From Cliona cf. orientalis (taxonomy: Eukaryota > Porifera > Demospongiae > Clionaida > Clionaidae): a DNA stretch of 64,000 bases. The DNA lies in assembly GCA_963930775.1 (NCBI GenBank), contig OZ005691.1, forward strand, positions 5,329,000 through 5,392,999, in the 5' to 3' direction. The notes under the pieces were generated by a model, which made no database searches, was not told the DNA's origin, and worked only from the letters and a program-made list of their open reading frames with translations. The position numbers were made by a program, and so were the translations under genes. This document shows, one piece after another, positions 44,674 to 53,506 of the stretch. Numbering within the stretch: position 1 is the first letter of the stretch; every line of letters starts with the position of its first letter.

Positions 44674-44862
44674 CGTATGAGTCTTAGACTTTTAAGTAAA
44701 TAAAGTTGTAATTACTACTAATACTCCAATTAAGTATTTCCTGTACTTGTCCTAGCTAGCTAGCTCTGTATAGTAACTTCATGCACATCTTTCTTAGTGT
44801 AGTTGCAAATTTATAGTGATTACAACTTGTTTACTTTAAAGTCTAAGACCCCCCTCATAGCA
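44674..44862. mobile_element. Short inverted-repeat element (MITE)
   Basis: The left end TATGAGTCTTAGACTTTTAA is complementary to the right end near 44840-44862, which reads TTTAAAGTCTAAGAC then CCCCCCTCATA; the inner arms also pair (AAGTTGTAAT with ATTACAACTT). No open frame. Confidence 0.6.
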
Positions 44863-45314
44863 ATGAAATCCCAGCCTCAGACGGCAGTCTGTTAGTCTAA
44901 TAGGGATTAAATTTCTAGCCTAGCCAATTGCTACAAATACTGAAATTGAGTAATTTGCTTTATTTAGCTAACTCTAACTGCACGCATATGTCTCAGAAAT
45001 TTATTTTGCAATTTAGATACATCTATATGATAATCTGCAGAGCTGAGGGAATAAAATAAAGTGTATGATGTAATTTGTTCCAGTAAACTCCAAACATTAT
45101 TGCCATATAACTTTCCCCATAGAATTACAAAATTTAAACCCTGCAGAGTACTCTCAATCAATTAGTTAACGATAATTTTGACTTGAACCACTCACATAAT
45201 ACACTTTTAATTATAAATTATTCCAAAATCATAGATGACTGCATATACGTATACATTGTTAATCAGGTATAACCTAACTTGAGCTAATTTAAAACTAACT
45301 CTAGTTTTTGTAAT

Positions 45315-45508
45315 TACCGTAAATCATGAATATTTCGATGTTAAAATATTTTCGGACAGCATAGCTTGTGCAAAAATTAAACACACAAAATACATGCGCA
45401 ATATTTATTAATGACAATACAGTACAGGGTCGTTTGTTCGAAAATTATTTAACGCGAAAAATTATCGCATGAAATATTTTAGACACGAAATATTCGTGAT
45501 TTACGGTA
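45315..45508. mobile_element. Short inverted-repeat element (MITE), TACCGTAAATCA family
   Basis: Ends TACCGTAAATCATGAATATT and AATATTCGTGATTTACGGTA are inverted repeats with one or two mismatches. Similar ends occur at about 35525-35678. Confidence 0.7.
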
Positions 45509-46061
45509 TATTAAAATTTATAGCCATAATCATGACACTGGAACAAAAGTAAGATTTCCTTATGTCATGCTTACTAAAACATGACCTTTCCTATGTATAC
45601 ACTTATTTGTCAGGATATAGAGCAGAATTTTTTTATAAAATAAATGAGAAAATTTGCCCTAATCCCTCACATTTTCTATATGTGACCAAGTATGAGAAAA
45701 GCGACCATTTGGGACTTTGTGTTTGCATGCCATATGTAGCTTGTTCTAGTATGCATAAAGTATAATGTACTATCTGCTCTTTGTGCTGATACATACTCAC
45801 TACTACATTTGTAGAAAGCAAGTTGGATAATATTGTCATGATAATTTGTTTCATATGCATGCTACCATGAATGGTCCTTTTTATCATAGCAGGTCACATA
45901 TTTATACATGAAATCGTCTTAGACTAGTGTACGTGAGTTCCCTTGTAGGGGGACAAAATTAAACAGATTAATTATGACAGTCAAAGCCCACCCACCCTGG
46001 CCTATGCGTGAAGTATACTAAGTAGCTAGGATACGCAGTTTAAACGTTGATGAGTTCTCTC

Positions 46062-46292
46062 AGCTTAGAAACACAATCTCTGCTACTTTCCCAGTACTCC
46101 CGAGTTTCGGAACACTTTTTCTGGTCTAAGAAGCCAACATCCATTCCAGTTTGATCCACCATTTGCCCACACAAATTCTTATAAGTTTTCCTTTTTTCCC
46201 CACACAATGTCAGTCTGGAATTCATTGAACAGTGAGTGTGTCGCATCTTCCACATATAAACTCTTTATTGAACAGTTAAGAAATATGTAATT
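46062..46292 (+). pseudogene. LINE reverse transcriptase C-terminal relic
   Basis: The plus-strand frame reads KHNLCYFPSTPEFRNTFSGL, RSQHPFQFDPPFAHTNSYKF, SFFPHTMSVWNSLNSECVAS, then a TAA. It is the terminal part of a CR1/RTE-like ORF2; the upstream frame stops at once (TAG), so it is a truncated copy. Confidence 0.7.
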
Positions 46293-46431
46293 TTTTTTCT
46301 GTAGTATACTATAATATGTATTTTTATTGTCACTTAGTTTTTGGGTGCACTTAACATTAGTATGTATGCTATTGTGTATCCGTTGCTGAGAATGCATAAA
46401 GTATTATAAACAAAAAAAAACAAAAAAAAAA

Positions 46432-46702
46432 CACATACACCTCTGATGCTGCCCGAACTTGGGAAGCATACATCTAGCTACATGCTGGCTATGCTGCTTG
46501 CACTATCTATATGGTTTCAGATAGCTACTTAGCCTACACAAATTAAGCTATACAATCAGAACACACAGAATCAGAATCTGGAATCTGATAAGACCATCTA
46601 GATAAGTAGCTATCTGAAACCATGTATAGTGCATGCAGCACAGCCAGCATGTAGCTAGATGTATGCTTCCCAAGTTCAGGCAGCTGCAGAGGTGTATGTG
46701 TC
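46432..46702. repeat. Inverted repeat with arms of about 95 bp
   Basis: The left arm 46432-46526 (ACATACACCTCTGATGCTGC ... GATAGCTACTTA) and right arm 46604-46702 are complementary with few mismatches, about 80 bp apart. A third, partial copy of the right arm is at 52143-52218. Confidence 0.75.
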
Positions 46703-46719
46703 ACTGTAATAAATGAATA

Positions 46720-46814
46720 GTGAATATCACTACATGGTAGTGATATCTGTGGCAAAATGTAGTGACAGTCACTACATTTTGCCACAGATGTCACTACCAA
46801 GTAGTGATATTCAC
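46720..46814. repeat. Near-perfect palindrome, 47-bp arms
   Basis: It runs from GTGAATATCACTAC to GTAGTGATATTCAC, centred on 46767 (GTAGTGAC-A-GTCACTAC), with only two or three mismatches. It directly follows the preceding inverted repeat. Confidence 0.85.
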
Positions 46815-47174
46815 TTTCATTTTTTTTACAGAGAGCACTGACTATGAGAATCACAAACAGATATTAAAGATTCAATAATTCCAACGTATTATATTATGAT
46901 TTTCAGGAAAGAATCTATAAAACAGAATCAACAATGTCATAATAATAATTATTGTGATGGCACCAGCTTGATCAATGATAATGAAAAAAAAAATATTAAT
47001 TTTGCTCTTCAGTCTACGTGGATACATAAGAGCTTGAAGCTAAGAATGCATGATTGACTATTCAATCATTTTTTGAGTGGATCAATGTGTGCATGCATGA
47101 CAATGTACTCTGTGTATAGAAAGTGATTCGTAGTCCTTTATGGCAGCTACATGTAATAGAACTGCAAGTTGTGT

Positions 47175-49379
47175 TCACTGAATAGGAAATAACTTCATTC
47201 TCTTAGATTTCTTTAGTAATACCGGAGCAATGGGTGGGGCGAGGATAAATATGATGAATAATGCCAACTGTATATTTAGTAGTGAAAAAATGGTGAAGAA
47301 CTCAGCATGTGAATTAGGATACTGAATTACAAAAATAAGTAGGTAATAGATTCCAAATCCTATCACCGAAACCACAGAGAAAGCATAACTGAAAATTCTT
47401 TGTGAATTGGTGGTGAATGTTATAATAGGTATCTTCCTGGTGAGCACTGTAAGCACAATCAGGGCCACTAGCAAGGCCGCCTTGAACAGAAACACCAGCA
47501 CAAGCCACACCAGATTGTAGGTGCATTCTGGTTCAAGAAATACTTCATAGTGTGAATCAATCTTCAGCATGAACTCTATGTACAGGAATTCCATAGGGTC
47601 AACAGCTGTCCAGATAACAGCTATTGCAATATCAACTGAAGCAAGCAATAAAACAGCTAAAGTCAAGGCTGGATTAGATAAGAACTTTCCAGGATCTAGA
47701 TAGTGCACAAATATGCGATAGAGGCGCCATGTTTTCATGGTGACAATTCCTATGGCTAGGGTGAAACTGAGAGGCAGTCCCCAGGCCCATATTGTCTGAC
47801 AGATTGCTGCATCAATTTCAGGTCCAAAATTGATTGCCCAACTTATGTTCATTAATAAGATTGTAGCAATGAAAACATAACCTCCAAGGAATGCTAAGTG
47901 GATCAGCTTGGGACTTGTAGCCTTTACGCTTTGAGTATTTCTATTCACAACGGTCATGATGTGTAGAAAAATGACTACAAAAAGCTCTATAAGTTGTGCA
48001 ACTATAAAGAAGGCTATGACGCCTTCATGAGGTAGTTCAACCTTTTGTTTTTGATCTGAAATGTGATTGAATGATGGGTGTATTGTGGATAAATTCAAGG
48101 AACCAATGTTTGTCTCCATTTCACTGCTTATCTGATAGAGGTAGACCGGACGATTAGCAAACCCAGTGCTTGAATTAAAGCTGATTCAACTAGTTACACC
48201 ATTAAATGATAGTTCAAAAAACTGTTTGATGATCATTTCTACCAAGGAATTGTTTGCATACACGAATTCAGTATTGGGGTAAGCCTCTGTCAGATTGTGA
48301 AGTACACTCACCCATGCATACAGAGCATCATAAAAACTGTAAAACAGGCATGACCCAGCTTTTTCAGTATTGTTGTTCCATCTTACTTCTTTATGCAAAC
48401 TCGTTTGATTGTCAGTAAAATAACAGAAGCTAATAAGAAACATTTTTCTCAACAGCTTCAATAATGTTTCCACCAGTGCATGTATAAACTTGGTTATTGT
48501 AGCTGAAAGTGAAGCTGTATTCCGATGATTCAGAAGTCATAATGTCAGACAGTGTGTGGGTGAGAATGACCCACTGATAGGCTGGATACACAAGTCCCAT
48601 GTGATAAGCGAGGCATAACATTTTCCTTGAGTCCTCAAGAGAGGAAAGAAGAAACACTATTCGAACTCTACTGCTTCTTATGGATAGAAGAAGCTGTACA
48701 GTGGAGATACTACAGCGGCAGTCACTCCATTCTGTGTTGATCTGTTCAAAAAGGAGCTCTTTATCTCACGATAGTATTGGTGACTGCTCTCATACAAAAT
48801 ATGAACATTATGCCAGTCATTCTTTTTTATAAGAGCTAGTGAAAGGTCAATCAATGATATAGGTGAGCCCAAAATTCCTATGGAATTATCATGATTCTCA
48901 AGCATCTGACTCCCCCCATTATGAACGACAACTAACCGCACTTCAGGCCTACTGGCTAACTTAACAGCTTCAATAGCAGAAACAGAGCATCCTGTACCTA
49001 ATATACCTACCACTTTGCTTCTGTCTTGAGGAAACAACCCGCTGACTAAGCTCTCCAGGAATCTTTCATCACAGCCTCCTTTCCTGTATACCAGCTCCAG
49101 TTCATAGCATGGCAACAGATGTGGATCTTCATTGGTTCTCTCAACAAGTAGATCAAGTGTTGATGACAGAAGGTCCACCATATCTTGGTCCCAGCTTGGA
49201 CCTAACAATGGAGACGAGAGTATGTCATCATGTGGCAGTATTGTTAACACTTTGAGGGTTTTCTTCGTTGCATTCTCGAGCTCAGTGTAGCTGCTGTTGA
49301 TGATTGCTGATGCAGAGAGACGATGAGGTAGATGCACACAAAAACAGAGCAATGCAAGCAGTACGGAATAACCACGCAT
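47175..49379 (-). pseudogene. GABA-B-like class C receptor, copy A; ectodomain broken, 7TM part open
   Basis: The gene is intronless and parallel to the intact copy at 53507-55702. The N-terminal piece (49379-48678) has a signal peptide and the start of a Venus-flytrap domain and stops at SFFYP. There copy A lacks 10 bases that copy B has. Downstream, an extra base near 48445 breaks EAVEK/MFLIS, and a TGA at about 48184-48186 replaces the Gln codon of VTGQIS. From 48119 to 47175, 314 codons remain open and contain all seven membrane helices with the C-x-IWAWGLPLSF third helix. The two in-frame length differences (HKEVRW, YSFYD) show independent drift. A 7TM-only product from the ATG at 48119 is possible but unproven. 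Confidence 0.9.
48678..49379 (-). other. Open N-terminal fragment of receptor copy A
   Basis: The 233-codon piece starts MRGYSVLLALLCFCVHLPHR (signal peptide) and covers roughly lobe 1 of the ligand-binding domain. It ends prematurely at the frame break described for the whole pseudogene. If translated it would yield a secreted, truncated half-domain. Confidence 0.6.
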
Positions 49380-49719
49380 TATTCATTTAGCTACCAGTGT
49401 ATACGTACGTGCATTATTCTATATTATTGTAATGGGCCAGTAAATTATTAACGCATGCAAGCGTGCGCTCAAGGAAGTGTCGGATGAGCATGCGCATTAA
49501 AATTAAATTTACGCGGACAAAAACGATCCTTTACCATTTTACGTACTGGCACACGTTTATCGTCCACTCTTTGGCCACCATTGGACCCTGCCTGTAGGAA
49601 GAGGAGAGCCTAGGCCTGAGAGAGAAAGATTAAGAGAGAAATTATTAAATTAATTAGATCAAGACTTAAGTGCTTTCGTATGAATTATCATCTCAGCAGT
49701 GTCTCAATGGTTGAGACAT

Positions 49720-50007
49720 ACATTACAGTGGCTACAAAGTGCACTGGCAGTGCCTCCAAGCTAGCTGCTCTCCTGTCTTTCAGTATAAATATTTTCCATT
49801 TTTCAGTATTTTGCATGCATTTTTAGTATTTTTCAGTATTTTACAAAGAGCTCCATATAATATTGATGTATGTATTAAATTCCCTCAGTTTTCAGTATTT
49901 TTGAAATTTTATCAGTATTTATGGTCAGAATTCAGTAAAAAAAATACTGACAAATCCGTACACTTGGAGGCACTGCACTGGGTATGTGCTCTACAGAGCT
50001 CTGGTAG
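49720..50007 (+). repeat. R1 3' end split by an inserted element
   Basis: ATTACAGTGGCTACA (49722-49736) and GGTATGTGCTCTACAGAGCT (49981-50000) are adjacent in other R1 copies. Here they are separated by the element at 49748-49975. The tail is CTCTGG then T. Confidence 0.65.
49748..49975. mobile_element. Short inverted-repeat element nested in R1
   Basis: Perfect 13-bp ends, CAGTGCCTCCAAG and CTTGGAGGCACTG, are flanked by CACTGG on both sides (49742-49747 and 49976-49981). The interior is made of repeated TTTCAGTATTTT words. The CAGTG/CACTG end is shared by hAT-like elements, whose duplications are usually 8 bp; here 6 bp is unambiguous. Confidence 0.8.
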
Positions 50008-50082
50008 CTAATAATAATATTATACGTTACCATGAATCCCTCAATAGCCAACTGTGCTAATAGCATTATTATTATCATAACT

Positions 50083-50673
50083 GTCAAGTATCTTGGTGTA
50101 CAGATTAACTCGGACTTATCCTGGTCAACTCATATAACCAATCTTTGTAATAAAGCTAGACGGTTGATTGGCCTCCTCTATCGGCGATTTTACAGTAATG
50201 CAGATACCAAGACCATATGCTCCAGCTGTATAAAACTTTCATTAGGCCTCACTTGGAATATTGTTCTAGCGTATGGGATCCATACCTAATTAAAGATGTA
50301 GAGGCCCTTGAGAAAGTCCAAAGGTTTGGTCTTCGAGTTTGTTTGAAGAAGTGGGATCTAGACCAAGAGCAACTGTTGCACGCAGCAGGTGTAGTTTCAC
50401 TTTCAGACAGGAGAGCTCATGCTAAACTCAGCCACTTGTTCAAACTGGTCAATCAATTGATTGATTATCCTGATGCTCCATTGTACCGCAAAGTCCACCA
50501 CTATAATGCCAGGCAATCAAACACGAAGCAACTTATTATCCCGCGAGCCAGAACCCTGCAGTTCCAGCGATCTTTTTTTCCAGATACAATCAAGCGTTGG
50601 AACTCCCTTCCTCCTGATTCCATTTCTTGCACTTCCCTGCCTATATTCAAAAATTCACTCTGTGGTCACAATT
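50083..50673 (+). pseudogene. LINE reverse transcriptase C-terminal relic with a frame break
   Basis: The first frame reads KYLGVQINSDLSWSTHITNL and ARRLIGLLYRRFY. After a shift near 50215 a second frame, 50217-50675, reads YKTFIRPHLEYCSSVWDPYL, VQRFGLRVCLKKW and FFPDTIKRWNSLPPD. Both are the thumb and C-terminal part of a CR1/RTE-like reverse transcriptase. The catalytic core lies further upstream in complete elements and is absent here. Confidence 0.8.
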
Positions 50674-50811
50674 AGTGAAATTTTTTTATCATCCTCCCTT
50701 CCATTCCTTCTTACTCACTCTTTTATTTTATGGCTACATAGCTACTTGTATTAGCTTAAGCTATTTATGTGTGCCACTGTATGCATCATGCAGAAATTGT
50801 TATAGAAAATT

Positions 50812-51567
50812 ACACACTAAGTAGAAAAAAAAAAAAGATCTAAGAACCGAAAAAAGATTAGAGCACTAGGAAGCATTTCAGGCCATAATTTTGATATGGG
50901 CACGCAGAATGGATCAAAACAAGAAGTTTAATCTTTTTGGATTTTTGATTCACGCCTTTAAATTAAAGATACACCCCCTAGAGTGTTCCCATATGTTTGT
51001 ATAGGAAGCCATGCACTTGCAATGTTTGCCCATAAAAAAAATTACGGGCGCGCGGGGTACGTTGACGACCCTTTACCAAATATTGTATACATTGCTATTT
51101 GGATGCCTGCTTGCATGCATGCATTGTATGCTCGACTGTGTGGTGCTTTTCGGACCATTTTTTTCTGCTTAGTGTGTGGTCCCCTTGTTACACACTAAGT
51201 AGAAAAAAAAGATTTTAATTATTGGGACTCTGGGGAGCGGTTGGGACCGTAAGTTTTATATGGGCACGCAGAATGGCTCAAATTACGAACTTTGATCGAG
51301 AGACTTTTTTGATTCACACCCTAGAATTAAAGTTATGGCTCTTTGAAGTTTGTATAGGAAGCCATTCACTTGCAATGTTTACCAAAAAAGTTTTACGGGC
51401 ACGCGAAAAAAAATTTACGGGCGCGCGGCGTACGTTGACGACTCTTTACCGAAGATTGTGCATATTGCTGTTTGGGTGCCTGTTTGCATTGTACTATGGC
51501 TCTACTACGCATCCAGCTCGACTGTGTGGTGCTTTTCGGACCATTTTTTCAGCCACAACACTAACTC
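50812..51567. repeat. Tandem duplication, two units of about 378 bp
   Basis: Both units start ACACACTAAGTAGAAAAAAA (50812 and 51190). They share ATATGGGCACGCAGAATGG, TTTGTATAGGAAGCCAT, TTACGGGCGCGCGG, GTACGTTGACGAC and CGACTGTGTGGTGCTTTTCG. The second unit ends near 51567. The units have diverged, so the duplication is not recent. No coding evidence. Confidence 0.8.
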
Positions 51568-51691
51568 TCCCGTTTTTGCTGAGAGGTAGGTGGGGTAATA
51601 CAGCTATAGTTTTAATTTAGCTATGTATGTGTGGATGTGTGGGAAAGTACATCCGTAGTAGTTGAGAAACATAACTAAAATTGTTTTGTGC

Positions 51692-51870
51692 TTTTCCCCT
51701 AGCCTTGTGTGTGTGCTGTGGTGATCTTGAGTACTAGTACGAAGTGCTTGAACGTGTTGCAGGGGCCACAGGTACTGAACCTCTTCCCCTAGCCTTGTGT
51801 GTGTGCTGTGGTGATCTTGAGTACTAGTAGGAAGTAACGTATTGCAGTGGCCACTGGTACTGAACCTCAA
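51692..51870. repeat. Tandem duplication, two units of about 88 bp
   Basis: CCCCTAGCCTTGTGTGTGTG then CTGTGGTGATCTTGAGTACT, to GGTACTGAACCT, occurs twice in a row with a few changes. Confidence 0.8.
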
Positions 51871-51910
51871 CACTGATCATATACTCTGAGTTCTCTGTAA
51901 AAAGAGAACT

Positions 51911-52124
51911 ATCAGTTTGACATACAGTATGTCATTCTGGTTGCAGGTGAGTGAATAAAACGCATCACTTGCAGAGGGGAACCTCATAACAAACTTTTCC
52001 TCTTTCATATTGGTTCCCCTATGCATTCTCATACCACTGCAGTAATTATCTGAATCCGCATGTGTGTGATTTATTCACTCACCTGCATCCAGAATGACAA
52101 ACTACATGTCAAACTGACATTTCC
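51911..52124. mobile_element. Short inverted-repeat element (MITE)
   Basis: Arms of about 57 bp (TCAGTTTGACAT at the tip, TGCAGGTGAGTGAATAAA inside) are complementary between 51911-51967 and 52069-52124. No open frame. Confidence 0.75.
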
Positions 52125-52317
52125 CTTTTCGCAGTGCATGCATAGTGCATGCAGCACAGCCAGCATGTAGCTAGATGTATGCTTCTCAAGTTCAGGCAGC
52201 TGCAGAAGTGTATGTGCTTCAAAGCTGAGAGAACTCATCAATATTTACACTGCATAATATTATTATTATTATAACATTATCCCACTTAGTATACTTCACG
52301 CACAGGCCAGTGAACTC

Positions 52318-52490
52318 ACACTAGACAAAAAATGCATATGGAAATATGTAGGATAATTAAGGAAAAATTTTCTACCCATTTCATTCATTTTAACAAAAAT
52401 TCTACCGTATCCTCTGACAAACAAGTGTAGGTAAAGGTCATGTTTTGTAAAGCACGACACAAGGAAATCTTAGTTTTGGTCTAGTGTCAT
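52318..52490. repeat. Short inverted-repeat element, copy 2 (relative at 24080-24255)
   Basis: Ends ACACTAGACAAAAAATGC and, inverted, ACACTAGACCAAAACTAAG. The body matches the copy at 24080. Confidence 0.6.
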
Positions 52491-52734
52491 GATTATGGCT
52501 ATAAATTTGTCCCTTCAAGCTGCATGCATCACTGTATAATATTATATTCCAAAAGTGTAATATGCTCATATGCAGACATAATAATAGTATGCTACTACAG
52601 TGTACAGTAACTTGTACATGTACACACACTGAAAGTGGGCACTATGTTGTTTACATCGATACAAGAACCTAATAATGTTGCACAATAATTACAACTAAGC
52701 ACGGCAAATCCATATTAATTATTAGCATATTTAT

Positions 52735-52840
52735 TTACTCTTTGGCCACCACTGGATCCTGGCTGAACGAGGAGGAGAACCTTGGGAGAGAAATTTATAT
52801 GATTAGATCAAGAAATCTTCATACAAACTATCATCAGTAA
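52735..52840. repeat. Duplicate of the 5' flank of receptor copy A
   Basis: ACTCTTTGGCCACCACTGGA and following words match 49565-49710 (ACTCTTTGGCCACCATTGGA), which lies upstream of copy A. Here the block lies downstream of copy B. It may mark the edge of a duplication or a lost third receptor copy. Confidence 0.5.
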
Positions 52841-52867
52841 TTTTGATTGTCTTTGTATGTATATATG

Positions 52868-53089
52868 AAGGGCTCAGAAGCAAAGTGGGCTAACCCCGAA
52901 TTAAATGTAGGGAATTGTCTAAAAAGCTCAAAAATGGACTAAAAACTATACATTGTACTCTACCAAGTTGCCAAAATTAAAAAAAAATTGAATTTTCTAT
53001 ACCTCATGAAACATATTATAAACATGTTTTCAAGATTCGGAGGGCTAAATCACCATTTGTGGGTTAGCCCACTTTGCTTCTGAGCCCTT
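52868..53089. mobile_element. Short inverted-repeat element (MITE)
   Basis: Near-perfect 30-bp ends start GAAGGGCTCAGAAGCAAAGT and continue GGGCTAACCC, inverted at the right end, flanked by ATAT on both sides. A decayed relative with CTAACCCC/GGGTTAGGCCAC ends lies near 25965-26185. Confidence 0.8.
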
Positions 53090-53506
53090 CATATATACTA
53101 TTTAATAATATACATAATAATTATTATGTGACCCATTGTGAGAAAAGGAACCATTTGAGGAAGATGGTAGAATAGAATAAACTGTTTTTATCAATGAGAA
53201 TTTGAATGTCCAATTTGCCTTCTACAAATGTCATAGTGTATCATAATATTATGGGCACCTTGAAACACAGAATGAATTGCACCACTGTACCAGCACATTA
53301 AAGATTGATAAAATACAACAACTTAAAGTTGTGCTAACAAAAAATCCTATCTGATAGCTGGTCACATACATACATCAAGTTATGGCTCAAACAAGTCAGC
53401 CATGCATGTACCTACTTTGTGGCAGTCATGATACCGGAAATTATTCTGCTAGGTAGCTAAGCATAGTAGCTATGACAACAACAACTTTTCTCTTCTATCC
53501 ATGAAT

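Larger units (their letters stand above)
43204..46061. other. Intergenic region with short inverted-repeat elements
   Basis: No coding exon is supported. Two short elements are visible: 44674-44862 (TATGAGTCTTAGACTTTTAAG paired with CTTTAAAGTCTAAGACCCCCC) and 45315-45508 (TACCGTAAATCATGAATATT paired with AATATTCGTGATTTACGGTA). The rest is AT-rich unique-looking DNA. Confidence 0.55.

Noticed and set aside
51222-51620. 132-codon open frame in the 378-bp tandem repeat
   Set aside because: The frame is not preserved in the sister unit (50812-51189), so it is unlikely to be coding.
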